Shown: one piece after another, positions 49,869 through 59,057 of the stretch
How the letters are laid out: every line of letters starts with the position of its first letter
Position numbering within the stretch: the stretch's first letter is position 1
Assembly: GCA_019240525.1 (NCBI GenBank)
Contig: JAFAYE010000001.1
Coordinates: 2,143,300-2,207,299 of the forward strand
Direction of reading: 5' to 3'
Source of the DNA: Candidatus Eremiobacterota bacterium
GTDB lineage: Bacteria; Vulcanimicrobiota; Vulcanimicrobiia; Vulcanimicrobiales; Vulcanimicrobiaceae
Length of the DNA: 64,000 nucleotides
Made by a program: the position numbers and the translations under genes
Notes under the pieces: generated by a model
What the model was told of the DNA's origin: nothing
Database searches by the model: none
Seen by the model: the letters and a program-made list of their open reading frames with translations, nothing else

Positions 49869-50963
49869 ATGCCACTCTCATGCGGAATCGTCGGGTTACC
49901 AAATGTCGGTAAAACGACGATCTTCAATGCGCTCACGCGCACGACCCAAGCCCTCGCAGCGAACTATCCGTTCGCGACGATCGAGCCCAACGTCGGCGAG
50001 GTCGCGGTGCCCGACCCGCGCCTGCCGGTGTTGGCGGAGATCGTCAACGCGAGGCGCGTCATACCGGCGACCGTCCGCTTTGTCGATATCGCGGGTTTGA
50101 CACGCGGCGCCAGCAGCGGCGAAGGGCTCGGAAACGCATTCTTGAGCCACATTCGCGAGACCGACGCCATCGCAATGGTCGTGCGCTGCTTCGAAGATGG
50201 TGACGTCACGCACGTGGAAGGCCATCCCGATCCGCGCCGCGATTTCGAGATCGTGGCAATCGAATTGGCGCTTGCCGACCTCGCAACCATGCGTAAGCGC
50301 GTCGCGAAGCTCGAGCGGGACCTTCGCTCGCAGCCAAGCCAGCGGCCGTACCTCGAGGCAGCCCAGCGTGTGAGCGAAGCCCTCGAGGAGGCGCGCCCTG
50401 CGCGCAGTTTTGCGCCCGGCACGCTCGAGGCACAGGTTGCCGCCGACTCCTTCTTGCTGACGCGCAAACCCGTGCTCTACATCGCCAATGTCGACGAGTC
50501 GCAGATCGGGGGCAAGGGCGAGCAGGCGCGAGCCGTTGAGGAGATCGCGCGCGAGGAGCATGGACGAGCCGTGATCCTGAGCGGCAAGCTCGAGGCCGAG
50601 CTGGCCGGACTGCCGGCCGGCGAAGCGGCGGAGTTTCGCCGCGAGGTGGGCCTCGCGCGTAGCGGCCTCGACGATCTTTCCGCGGCCGCCTACGATCTGC
50701 TCGGATTGATGACGTTCCTGACCGCAGGGGAAAAGGAAGCCCGGGCGTGGCCCATCCCCAAGGGCACGAAGGCGCCTCAGGCCGCCGGCACGATCCACAG
50801 CGACCTGGAGCGGGGCTTCATTCGCGCCGAGATCGTCTCATACGACGATTACGTGCAATTTCGCACGATGGAGGCGCTTCGCGCCGCGGGGCGAGTGCGC
50901 AGCGAGGGACGAGAATACGTAATGCAGGAGGGCGACGTGGTGAATTTTCGCTTCAACGTCTAA
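49869..50963 (+). CDS. ychF: Redox-regulated ATPase YchF
   Basis: 364 residues from ATG 49869; a longer open frame from 49569 overlaps the divergent BFN gene and is rejected. YchF is an Obg-family P-loop protein that prefers ATP and associates with ribosomes. CGIVGLPNVGKTTIFNALT is G1, PFATIEPNVG the switch region, FVDIAGLTRGASSGEGLGNAFLSHIRETDAI G3 and beyond. VLYIANVDES replaces NKxD by NVDE-like, the mark of ATP preference. The C-terminal TGS domain ends REYVMQEGDVVNFRFNV. Glutamate dehydrogenase starts 10 nt later. Confidence 0.96.
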   Translation: MPLSCGIVGLPNVGKTTIFNALTRTTQALAANYPFATIEPNVGEVAVPDPRLPVLAEIVNARRVIPATVRFVDIAGLTRGASSGEGLGNAFLSHIRETDAIAMVVRCFEDGDVTHVEGHPDPRRDFEIVAIELALADLATMRKRVAKLERDLRSQPSQRPYLEAAQRVSEALEEARPARSFAPGTLEAQVAADSFLLTRKPVLYIANVDESQIGGKGEQARAVEEIAREEHGRAVILSGKLEAELAGLPAGEAAEFRREVGLARSGLDDLSAAAYDLLGLMTFLTAGEKEARAWPIPKGTKAPQAAGTIHSDLERGFIRAEIVSYDDYVQFRTMEALRAAGRVRSEGREYVMQEGDVVNFRFNV

Positions 50964-50973
50964 CCCATAGATT

Positions 50974-52248
50974 ATGACGACCGCTTTGCGCGAGACCTCG
51001 GTGCGCGATGTCTCCGTTTTCGGCGATGCAATCGCCTATTTCAACGAAGCCGCCGACCTGCTCGAGCTCGATGCCGGGATGCGCCGCATTCTGACGCACC
51101 CCTCGCGGCAGATAATTTTTTCAATTCCCTTCCAGCGCGACTCGGGCGAGTTCGAGGTCTATACCGGCTATCGCGTGCAGTACAACTTTGCCCGCGGTCC
51201 GGCAAAAGGCGGAATCCGCTTTCATCCGCGCGTGACGCTCGACGAAGTGACCGCCCTGGCATTTTGGATGACCTGGAAATGCGCCGTCGTCGATCTTCCG
51301 TTCGGCGGGGGCAAGGGCGGCGTAACTTGCGATCCGACCACCCTTTCGTCAAACGAACTCGAACGCATCACGCGTCGCTACGCCGCCGAACTCGTAGAAG
51401 TCGTCGGTCCCGACAAAGACGTGCCGGCTCCCGACGTCAATACGACGCCGCAAGTCATGGCCTGGTTCATGGACACGTACTCGATGCACGTTCGGCAGAA
51501 CATTCCCGGCGTCGTTACCGGCAAACCGCTGGAGATCGGCGGGTCGCGCGGGCGCGTCGAAGCCACGGGCCGCGGAGTGACGATCTGCGCGCTGGACGAG
51601 ATGGCAGAAATGGATCTGCGACCCGACAAAGCCACGATCGCCATTCAGGGTTTCGGAAACGTCGGTATGCACGCAGCCAAACTCTTCGAAGAGCGCGGCT
51701 GCAAGATCGTCGGCATCTCCGACGTTACGGGCGCGTACTACAATCCGGAGGGCATTTATGTGAACGGCGCGATGGAACACGCGGCGCGGTTCGGAACGCT
51801 CGAAGGTTTCAAGGGTGGCGAGAAAATTACGAATGCGGAGCTGCTTGCCAGCGACTGCGACGTTCTCGTTCCCGCAGCGCTGGAAAAAGTCTTCACACCC
51901 GAAACGGCCGTGAAGGTGAAGGCCAAGCTTATCGTCGAGGGCGCGAACGGCCCCACGACTCCCGAGGCCGACCGAATTTTCCGCGAGCGCGGTATCGTCG
52001 TCATCCCCGACATTATGGCGAATGCCGGTGGAGTGACCGTCTCGTACTTCGAGTGGGCGCAAGACCGTATGGGCTATTTTTGGAAGGAGCCCGAAGTCAA
52101 CGAGCGCCTCGAAGACTTCCTCTTGTCGAATCTCCACCAGATTCGCTCGATCGCAAACGCGCGCAAGGCGACATTGCGCACCTCGGCCTACACGTTGGCG
52201 ATCGACCGCGTCGTCAAGGCATCGAAGCTTCGGGGCATTTACGCGTAA
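50974..52248 (+). CDS. gdhA: Glu/Leu/Phe/Val dehydrogenase family protein, likely glutamate dehydrogenase
   Basis: 424 residues, the size of hexameric class I enzymes. It interconverts glutamate and 2-oxoglutarate plus ammonia. YRVQYNFARGPAKGGIRFHP and ALAFWMTWKCAVVDLPFGGGKGGV hold the substrate and catalytic lysines. KDVPAPDVNTTPQVMAWFMDTYS contributes the catalytic Asp, and TIAIQGFGNVGMHAAKLF is the dinucleotide Rossmann loop. IVEGANGPTTPEAD and DIMANAGGVTVSYFEWAQ close the family pattern. Cofactor preference is not determined. The 3' end overlaps the convergent FUSC gene by 10 nt. Confidence 0.95.
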   Translation: MTTALRETSVRDVSVFGDAIAYFNEAADLLELDAGMRRILTHPSRQIIFSIPFQRDSGEFEVYTGYRVQYNFARGPAKGGIRFHPRVTLDEVTALAFWMTWKCAVVDLPFGGGKGGVTCDPTTLSSNELERITRRYAAELVEVVGPDKDVPAPDVNTTPQVMAWFMDTYSMHVRQNIPGVVTGKPLEIGGSRGRVEATGRGVTICALDEMAEMDLRPDKATIAIQGFGNVGMHAAKLFEERGCKIVGISDVTGAYYNPEGIYVNGAMEHAARFGTLEGFKGGEKITNAELLASDCDVLVPAALEKVFTPETAVKVKAKLIVEGANGPTTPEADRIFRERGIVVIPDIMANAGGVTVSYFEWAQDRMGYFWKEPEVNERLEDFLLSNLHQIRSIANARKATLRTSAYTLAIDRVVKASKLRGIYA

Positions 52249-54245
52249 GTAACGAGGCGTCTGATTCGCATCGCGGCGTGCGCGTATGCGATTAGGCGCT
52301 CGAGAACAAAGCGGCGCCCGGCATCGGCGGTGTTGGAAAGCTCGCGCTCGATTGCGGCCGTCGCTGGGGCAAGGCGCTCATCGAATCGCGCCGCTCGTGA
52401 TTCGCGTAAGGCCGCCGCAAGCTCGGCCATTTCGGAGTCGAGCGCCGCGGCGAATGGCAGCAGCTGCGGAATGGGAAAGCTGCCCTGCGTTTCGAGTGCT
52501 GTTTCAAGAGCGAGCGTTGCGAGACCAAATCGCTGCGACGCGGCGAGAATGCGCAGGGCGCGTTCTGCCCCGATCGTTTGAGAGCGGTACGGCTCGTTGC
52601 GCGTGCGGCCGATCGATGCCTCGACCGTCGTGCGTACTTTCCAAACGTCAGTACGGGCGGTTTCGATGGCGCGGCGTCGATCGTCTGCTGGGCTCGCGTA
52701 CGCGAGCAGGATGGCTTTGGCTAGGCGGCGCTGTGCGTCAAGCAAGTCGGCGAGCAAAGCGCGCGTACGCCGGTGCTCCCGGGATGGCAGCACGAGGTAG
52801 CCAACCATGGCCAGCGCGCCACCGGCCAGGGTATCGAGCATCCGTGCATCGACGGTGGTCGTACCGGGAAGCCCGCGCATGCCCAGCACGATCACGACAA
52901 AAGATGTAATCGCAACGGTGAAGAGCGCGTAGTTCGGATTGAACGCGAGGTACGCTAAGGCCGACGTGACGAGCAGTCCAATCGTTTGCAATGCGGCATG
53001 ACCACGCAAGGGTACCGCGACGAACGTGGCGATCACCGCGCCGGCTAACGTCCCGCCGATGCGAGCGAATCCGCGCAGGAAGGTTGTCTGGAAGTCGGGT
53101 TTGAGTACGATTGCAGCGGTGAGCGGAATCCAGTAACCGCGATCGGCTTGAAAGTGACGCGCAAGCACCATCGCAATTGCGAGCACGAGGGCGAAGCGAA
53201 AGGAATCGCGGCTCAACCAATCGACGTGACTTCGGATATAGGGGCCGGGCCGGGGCTTGGAGAGCAGATCGAAGGCTGGAACGCGGCCGGTTGCGAGCAT
53301 CGTCGCGGCTTCGAGCGCGTCGCGCAGATGCGCTTCGAGGTCGTCGATGCCGGCAATCTCGAGCTCCTCGTGAATCGCCGGTTTTGTGCCGCGAGCGGCG
53401 ATCGTCCTCTCACCGCCGAGCAGATCGGCAACCTTGCTAAGCTCGTGCGCGGCATTGGCGACCACTCGCGAAAGCGCGGCAGGTGACTGATTCGACGGAG
53501 CGCTCACCGCCAATGCGCCCAAACGCCGGCGGATGATTTCTGAATCTTCGAGCAGGCGACGTAGTCGCGCTATTTCGGCCGCATCGGCGAACGGTTGCGG
53601 ATCGGCGAGCACTTGCCGCGCAGTCGCCAGTGGTGTAATCGGCGGAAACGCGTGTGAGTTATCGGCGAGTGCAGTTGCGTATACAGCCAGGTTACGATAG
53701 ACGTCCGCAAGAGCGGCGCGCTCGGCTCCTCGTCGTGCGAAGGGCCATGCGAGCAGCACGAGCGCGGCTTGAATGATGCCTCCGGCGAGGACGAGTGCCG
53801 AGTCTTGAGCTGCGGCGGCGACCGTCAGCGGCTGGCTCGAGAAAAGAATGAAAGCGACAAATGAGTTGAGCGCGACGGTCGAAGCAACGGGACCGATTTG
53901 TCCAATCGTACCGACGGCGTATCCCGCAACGAACGTTGCCGCTACCAAACCCGGCGTCGAAGATGACGCAAGCGCTCCCACGAAACTTGCCAGCGACATA
54001 CCAAATCCTGCCGTCACGATGGCCTTGAGGCGCGTTCGGTGAACGCCCTGCAGCGAGGTAAATCCGGTGATAAAGGCGCCGATCGCGGCCGGAACGCCGA
54101 GCGCCGGCGCTTTGTGCACGGCTGCAATGACGAGCGGAATCGCAACCCCGATCGTGCAGCGCAACGCGAATCCCGGCTCGAGCGCGGATCGATCGAAGGT
54201 GCCGACCGCCGCTCCCAGTTCGCGCAGCCACGTCAGAAATTTCAT
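52239..54245 (-). CDS. FUSC-family membrane transporter (aromatic acid exporter-like)
   Basis: 668 residues from ATG 54245, preceded by GGGAG. Two similar membrane blocks are visible. Residues 20-180 have about six helices beginning ALRCTIGVAIPLVIAAVHKAPALGVPAAIGAFITGFTSLQG. A second block after a cytoplasmic stretch begins FRFALVLAIAMVLARHFQADRGYWIPLTAAIVLKPDF, the FUSC (fusaric-acid resistance) signature, and ends near 510 with VMVGYLVLPS-like sequence. A helical C-terminal domain follows. The family exports aromatic carboxylic acids or related toxic compounds. A second, decayed copy lies just upstream at 54490-56031. Confidence 0.9.
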   Translation of the reverse strand: MKFLTWLRELGAAVGTFDRSALEPGFALRCTIGVAIPLVIAAVHKAPALGVPAAIGAFITGFTSLQGVHRTRLKAIVTAGFGMSLASFVGALASSSTPGLVAATFVAGYAVGTIGQIGPVASTVALNSFVAFILFSSQPLTVAAAAQDSALVLAGGIIQAALVLLAWPFARRGAERAALADVYRNLAVYATALADNSHAFPPITPLATARQVLADPQPFADAAEIARLRRLLEDSEIIRRRLGALAVSAPSNQSPAALSRVVANAAHELSKVADLLGGERTIAARGTKPAIHEELEIAGIDDLEAHLRDALEAATMLATGRVPAFDLLSKPRPGPYIRSHVDWLSRDSFRFALVLAIAMVLARHFQADRGYWIPLTAAIVLKPDFQTTFLRGFARIGGTLAGAVIATFVAVPLRGHAALQTIGLLVTSALAYLAFNPNYALFTVAITSFVVIVLGMRGLPGTTTVDARMLDTLAGGALAMVGYLVLPSREHRRTRALLADLLDAQRRLAKAILLAYASPADDRRRAIETARTDVWKVRTTVEASIGRTRNEPYRSQTIGAERALRILAASQRFGLATLALETALETQGSFPIPQLLPFAAALDSEMAELAAALRESRAARFDERLAPATAAIERELSNTADAGRRFVLERLIAYAHAAMRIRRLVTYA

Positions 54246-54489
54246 GTCACTCCCACGGGCTTCGAGCGGTTCGAGAGGCCATGGAATAATTCTTCGAGAC
54301 GCCATGGATTGAGTTCAATGATAGCGGCCGGCGCCATCGATGCATTGCAGCGCAAAGCTGCACGCAGCGTCTCCGCGTGGGCTGTGGTCTGGCTTCTAGC
54401 GCATGGTCAAAGGATTGATGCCGGGATTATCAATGGCTGACTGGGCTCAACCTGGCGTGACCGCCTGGAGATGGCGGAGCAGCACAAAT
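54246..54489. other. Intergenic region upstream of FUSC gene
   Basis: No convincing gene is visible in these 244 bases. CCATGG occurs twice (around 54280 and 54303). I see no clear -10/-35 pair, although the promoter of the FUSC gene must lie here. Short open frames across it have no recognisable product. Confidence 0.5.
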
Positions 54490-54960
54490 CAATACACTGT
54501 ATCACCGCAGTCGGCTAGAAAATTGCGGCCGATGAGCATGGCGACGCCGAGCACCGCGAAGCGAAACTCATCTATCTCGCTCAATCGATGCGCCGCTCCG
54601 TGTAGCCGGCTTAGGTTGGGAGACGAAATACGCCGATAGCGTTTGCTCTCGGCCGATCGTTCGAACAGCTGCGGATCTGCGAGGATTTGGCGTGCGTTGG
54701 CAAGTGGGGCGTTCGGCAAATCGCAGCGTTGCCGCTGGCGAATCTCCGGGCGTACCGCGTGAAGCGGTTTGCTCGAGAAAAGACGAACGCTACGAACCAG
54801 CTCAGCCCGACCGACGCGGCCGGTCCCCAGTCGCCCGAACGCGATAAAGACGGTCCAAACGGCAAGAATTCGCGTGCGATAGAGGCCTTTGCAGCGCTCG
54901 AACAAGCACGTGATCGACAGAAGGCCTAAACAGGATGGGGGGGGAAGTCCGGCCCCCGCC
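54490..54960 (-). pseudogene. Decayed FUSC transporter fragment (middle part)
   Basis: The minus strand encodes scattered pieces that align in order with the intact FUSC protein next door. LFSSKPL corresponds to LFSSQPL (FUSC residue about 150), NARQILADPQLFERSAE to TARQVLADPQPFADAAE (about 205), and FRFAVLGVAMLIGRNFLADCG to FRFALVLAIAMVLARHFQADRG (about 360). Large parts between them are missing and the frame is not that of a complete protein. At the DNA level, GCTCGAGAAAAGA is shared with 53837-53849. It is a deletion-riddled remnant of a second FUSC gene; the N-terminal part lies at 55917-56031, beyond a lipoprotein gene. Confidence 0.75.
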
Positions 54961-55072
54961 AACCTACGCGTCCTACCCGGCTATCGCCCGCAGTGCCCGG
55001 GTGCATTGGGCCAGCGGTCTACGCCCAAACGCGGCGCTAGCTGCAGTTCGATGCGTTGCGACACGATCCGCC

Positions 55073-55774
55073 CTAATGACTCCCGTTGTCGCAGTAGAAC
55101 TGCACATAAGTGGGCGTGCCCAGTGGGAGCTCAAAGCCGCCCGGCCACTCGTACCAATTGATGGTCACCGTGTTGCCCGAAGGCTCTCCGGAGGGCGGCC
55201 CAATAGGCGTCTGCCAAATATAGCCTCCGCTTCGAGATTGTAGATACAAAGCGAAACTACAGTTCGTTCCGGGAAATCCGCCGCTGTCTTTAAGAGTAAA
55301 GGACCAAACCGGCTTCCCCTTCTGCGCCACAAACTGGACGTTGTAGCTGCTGGAGTTCTGTAGCTCTAGGTAAATCACGGGGCTGTCCCCGGATGTGCTG
55401 AATTGCGGGAACGGTGTGCCATTCCAGGGTTCTATGTCCCCGGTGCCGTGCCCGAAAGCATCGACGGCGTAGAAGGTTTGGCCACTTGGAAGGTTCGTCT
55501 TCCCGAATGATCCCGACACCGTGACGCCTTCGTACGTGTCCAGGCTAAAACTTCCGCCACTACCATTCATGGTAAACTCGTGGCAAGCACCCTGGAAGAT
55601 CCACTCCGCCTGTGGTGGAAATGCTGCGCAAGTTTGGAACAATGGGCGTACGCGAGTTGATGATGGCAAAGTCGATACATCCGGCGGCGATGACGGGACT
55701 GACGACTGCCCACTACAAGCTGTGAATGCTGTCATACCTGCTACTAGGAGAAATCGACTAGCTGATAACTTCAT
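55073..55774 (-). CDS. Lipoprotein of unknown function, four-Cys family (paralogue B)
   Basis: 233 residues from ATG 55774, with AAGGAGGGA 11 nt upstream. The lipobox FTAC lipidates Cys20. The mature part repeats the layout of the protein at 6432-7127: TCAAFPPQAEWIFQGACHEF, GGSFSLDTYEGVTVSGSFGK, QKGKPVWSF, GGFPGTNC and PGGFELPLGTPTYVQFYC. Four Cys are conserved, probably as two disulfides. No function can be given. The gene sits between two remnants of a decayed FUSC gene, so it may have been inserted into it. A 110-nt stretch downstream (54961-55072) shows nothing recognisable. Confidence 0.8.
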   Translation of the reverse strand: MKLSASRFLLVAGMTAFTACSGQSSVPSSPPDVSTLPSSTRVRPLFQTCAAFPPQAEWIFQGACHEFTMNGSGGSFSLDTYEGVTVSGSFGKTNLPSGQTFYAVDAFGHGTGDIEPWNGTPFPQFSTSGDSPVIYLELQNSSSYNVQFVAQKGKPVWSFTLKDSGGFPGTNCSFALYLQSRSGGYIWQTPIGPPSGEPSGNTVTINWYEWPGGFELPLGTPTYVQFYCDNGSH

Positions 55775-55916
55775 TTTATTTGATTCCCTCCTTAATTGGT
55801 TAGGGCGCCGATGCAGGTGGGGAAAGCGCTTTTCGAAGGAGGCTTGCTCTTGCCCTGCTTGACGGCGCAAGGGCAATGAGTCGGGAGCGGCTCCGTCATG
55901 AAGTAATGTGCGATTC

Positions 55917-56031
55917 TATTGCGAGAACGGCACGGAAGCGGGCTCCGCCCCCGCGTGAGGCGAACATTTCGTGATCGTTGTCGGTCGAAGGTGCCGACCG
56001 CCGCTCCCAGTTCGCGCAGCCACGTCAGAAA
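55917..56031 (-). pseudogene. Decayed FUSC transporter fragment (N-terminus)
   Basis: FLTWLRELGAAVGTFDR matches the first residues of the intact FUSC protein exactly. The 47 bases at 55985-56031 are identical to 54193-54239. Beyond Asp-Arg the frame is lost: the DNA still resembles the FUSC start (SALEPGFALRCTIG...) but with indels, and reads as QRSRNVRLTRGRS. There is no start codon at the expected place. With 54490-54960 it forms one broken gene interrupted by the lipoprotein gene. Confidence 0.75.
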
Positions 56032-56064
56032 AACGAGGCGCCGAAATGCCGGCGCCACGCTCAC

Positions 56065-57744
56065 TTACGGGTGCGCGGCGTACGGGTCTTCGAAGCAGTA
56101 TCTCTTGTCCGAGCAGCGAGTGCCGTTATAGACAGCCGCGAGATCGACTTGGGGTATGGCTGTGCCGTACGCCTTGTTGATCGTATCGATGAATGCGTAC
56201 GCGATGAGCGCATAGCCGCTGTTCGAAGGGTGGATGCCGTCGAAACTTAGCACGCCGCCTGGTAGCGAGAATCTGGAGCCCGGCGTTTGATAATAATATC
56301 CCAACGTGCAGCAAAGACCAGGTGAGATGGACGAGGCGAGCTGGAAATAGGGATTGGCGGGATTCCCACTCGCCAGGCCGTGGAAAATGCCCTGGATGTC
56401 AACAAGCGGGACGTGCGAGGCCGTTGCAGCGTCAGCGATGCCTTGGTTGATGGCATTGTTGAGCACTTGTACTTTTCCAGCAAATGCAGGGGTAATGTAA
56501 TTCATTCCGAGCCCGCTACCCTTCACGGGCTTACAGCCCGGCTTTGGGTTTGCGCAATCTAAGTCTGGAATGTTGCCGTTATAGGTATTGGCGTACTGAA
56601 GAATCAGGACCGCACCCGGAAGCGTCAGGTATCCGCAGGGCGCTGACGTTGACGCCGGGACGCAACCATTCGGCGTTCCGAGGCCGTATTTCTTTGCGAT
56701 CGCCGGTAGGTTATGTTGCAAGCCGCCAAGTGCGAGGAGGCACGAAGCGTAGCTCTGGATGCGGCACTGCCGGTGTGGATGTGGCGGCACAGTCACTCGT
56801 TGAAAGTAGCCCGTTTCGAGAATATTGGGCAGATTTGCGACGACGACGCGCGCGCCGGCATGTTGCAAGGTTGAAATCGTCGCGCGTAAATCTGCTTGCG
56901 CCTGTGCGGCGTTCCGGTCGCCGCCGACGAATCGGCCGCCGCTGCCCATATATTTGAGCACGTCGTTTGCGCCCAGCCATACCGTTGCGAGCGTAGGATG
57001 CACCGACGCGGCCGCGTTGACTTCGGTCAGGTTGCCGCCGAGCCTCGTGAAGTTTCTCAGTACTGGCCAGAACGTGCCGCTCTCTTCGTTGACGACGTCG
57101 CTTAACAGTCCCGGGATGCCCGGCAGGGGGCTGCACGTATCGGTTTCGGGCTGGTGAATAACGTTGGCTTCGTGCAGCGTGATGCCGGGGACGCCGAAAT
57201 CGCGGATCGTCGTTGCATTTGGATTCATCCGCACACGCATTGAGGCGCGCAGACCGAATCCGGCCTGATTGAAGGAGTTGTCGAACGTGCAGGGATCGCT
57301 GCCTTTGAACTGCGCGAAGGGCTGGTACAGATTATTATTCGGAACTATCTGATTGTCTAGGCCCGGCCCTTTGATCAGCGGTAACGGACTTTTCGCTGGA
57401 TCGTAGACGGTATTGATGGCAGTCTCGACGCTCGAACTCGACGCCTGTTCGACGAGCAGCGTCCACCAGCCGTTCTCTTGCGTAGGAGGAATTTGGCCGC
57501 GCGTGTTCGGCAAGGGGTTCTTGACCCCCGTCTGGCCGAGAAAACCGTCGGCTTGATATCCGGCGGTCAGGCTATCGCCGACGCCCACGATCGTCGTCAA
57601 AACCGAAGACGCGGCTGGTCGCGATCGCGCTGCATCGTGCTGAAATGGAATCATCGCGCCCGAGCTTGCATTGCTGCCGGCGCACGCCGTCAGCACGCCC
57701 AACGCGAGCAATGCGATTGTTTTTTTGACGTCTTGTAGTTGCAT
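56065..57744 (-). CDS. SGNH/GDSL-family lipoprotein hydrolase
   Basis: 559 residues with GAGGG before the ATG. The lipobox LTAC lipidates Cys21. Block I is GVGDSLTAGYQADGF with nucleophile Ser58. Block III is VWLGANDVLKYMG with the oxyanion Asn, and block V is FDGIHPSNSGYALIAYAF with the catalytic Asp and His. The long insert between blocks I and III (about 60-240) includes several Cys. The fold covers esterases, lipases and acyl-sugar deacetylases; the substrate is unknown. It is the downstream neighbour of an exported beta-rich protein (15 nt spacing) and probably shares its transcript. Confidence 0.88.
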   Translation of the reverse strand: MQLQDVKKTIALLALGVLTACAGSNASSGAMIPFQHDAARSRPAASSVLTTIVGVGDSLTAGYQADGFLGQTGVKNPLPNTRGQIPPTQENGWWTLLVEQASSSSVETAINTVYDPAKSPLPLIKGPGLDNQIVPNNNLYQPFAQFKGSDPCTFDNSFNQAGFGLRASMRVRMNPNATTIRDFGVPGITLHEANVIHQPETDTCSPLPGIPGLLSDVVNEESGTFWPVLRNFTRLGGNLTEVNAAASVHPTLATVWLGANDVLKYMGSGGRFVGGDRNAAQAQADLRATISTLQHAGARVVVANLPNILETGYFQRVTVPPHPHRQCRIQSYASCLLALGGLQHNLPAIAKKYGLGTPNGCVPASTSAPCGYLTLPGAVLILQYANTYNGNIPDLDCANPKPGCKPVKGSGLGMNYITPAFAGKVQVLNNAINQGIADAATASHVPLVDIQGIFHGLASGNPANPYFQLASSISPGLCCTLGYYYQTPGSRFSLPGGVLSFDGIHPSNSGYALIAYAFIDTINKAYGTAIPQVDLAAVYNGTRCSDKRYCFEDPYAAHP

Positions 57745-57759
57745 GATAGCCCTCTGAGC

Positions 57760-58968
57760 TTACAACGGAAAAGCGTTTGGTGAGCCGATGCCGATTTGAA
57801 GTTGGAGCTGCGTCGCCCGCAGCCCGCCGATGGCTAGTCCGCACGCGTTGCCAATCGCCTGCTGAACGGTCAGGCACTTGATCGCGAGCACGCCGTCGGG
57901 TCCTTCGTTCGTCGGTCCGCCGCTATTCAGCACTGCCTGGACGAAGCCGTATTTCGAGATGCGCTGCGAGACCCCGAGAAAGTAGGCGATGAGATGCTCC
58001 GGATAGGGGTCGGTCGGCAGATAATCGCGCGCGCTTTGCGGCTCGAAGAAGATCGTCGTGCCGTGAATCGGCGTGTACTCTAAATAGATGACTTGTGGAA
58101 GCTGCATCGAGTTGCCAACGTTGGCCCCCGCCGTATGTACTAACCACTGCGGAGCCACGGTGAAGGTGCCGAACATCTTCGGAGTCTTCAAGAACGGCAT
58201 CGTGATCGCGAGTGCGTAGTATTGCGCGGTGCGCACGGGAATGTTTTCGACCGGCCCGTCGGGCAGGTTGTACGTAAAAGGCACGACGTCGTTGTTATTC
58301 GGCGAAAAGCCAATCTGACCGCCGCGGGCGACATAGGTCGGCGTAATCACGATCGGAACCGCGCCGGGTCCCGGTATCTTGTCCGACTTGAAGAGAAACA
58401 TTTTGTGAAGCATGAAGACGCCGAACGTATCTTTCGTGCGCACGTTGATGTTGCGGCCCGTCCCGGGACCGCACGCGCCCCCGCCGCTCAAGTCGGCGCA
58501 CCCGACCGGGTTGACGAATCCCGCCAAGTAAACCGGCGCGGTACCCGAATTGAAGCCATACGGCCAGTGCTGGAGCTGGAACATGCTGATGTCCAACTTC
58601 GTCGACCAGTTAAACTTGTAACCGAGCTGGGCATCCATGCCGCCCATAAGCCAACCTTGCTTACCGTACGACCCGATATCGCCGTAAGGGTTAGCCATCG
58701 AGAAGTCCACCATGTACGTGAATCGATCGCCGGGCAGCTGCATGACTCGCACCGGCTCCTGATTGACGGGGGGTGCTTGCGCGACGCTTGCGCTCGGCTT
58801 TTGCGGCTTGGGTTGACTCATGACGCTTTTGATCGCGTCGTTTGCGCCGGGAATGATCGATCGTTGAAAAACGTCAGCCGTGCCGTCTGCGGCTGCGGGC
58901 AACGCGCAAGTTCCGATCGCAAATGCCGCCGCAACGGCGGCCATCGAGCGGAACAGGTTTATCAGCAT
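57760..58968 (-). CDS. Exported beta-rich protein, possible outer-membrane barrel
   Basis: 402 residues with GGGAG before the ATG and a signal peptide cleaved near CALPAAADG. A Pro/Gln linker (about 50-75) is followed by strands with alternating aromatic residues: RFTYMVDFSMANPYGD, GYKFNWSTKLDISMFQLQHW, FGVFMLHKMFLF, YYALAITMPF and GTFTVAPQWLVHTA. This looks like an outer-membrane beta-barrel. I recognise no family. The C-terminus is not aromatic (GSPNAFPL), which is unusual for a BAM substrate. It lies between an RND pump gene (89 nt) and the SGNH hydrolase gene, so a role in export or surface lipid chemistry is possible but not shown. Confidence 0.62.
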   Translation of the reverse strand: MLINLFRSMAAVAAAFAIGTCALPAAADGTADVFQRSIIPGANDAIKSVMSQPKPQKPSASVAQAPPVNQEPVRVMQLPGDRFTYMVDFSMANPYGDIGSYGKQGWLMGGMDAQLGYKFNWSTKLDISMFQLQHWPYGFNSGTAPVYLAGFVNPVGCADLSGGGACGPGTGRNINVRTKDTFGVFMLHKMFLFKSDKIPGPGAVPIVITPTYVARGGQIGFSPNNNDVVPFTYNLPDGPVENIPVRTAQYYALAITMPFLKTPKMFGTFTVAPQWLVHTAGANVGNSMQLPQVIYLEYTPIHGTTIFFEPQSARDYLPTDPYPEHLIAYFLGVSQRISKYGFVQAVLNSGGPTNEGPDGVLAIKCLTVQQAIGNACGLAIGGLRATQLQLQIGIGSPNAFPL

Positions 58969-59057
58969 GCAACAACTCCCGGCAGTAACAATGGTTATTA
59001 TTTAGCGCGGCTATTAACGCGGAAGTTGCGCTTAAACTATTGTAAATCCTCTCGAAT

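Noticed and set aside
54039-54440. Plus-strand ORFs over the FUSC start
   Set aside because: Antisense shadows of the FUSC gene and its upstream region; no homology-like features.
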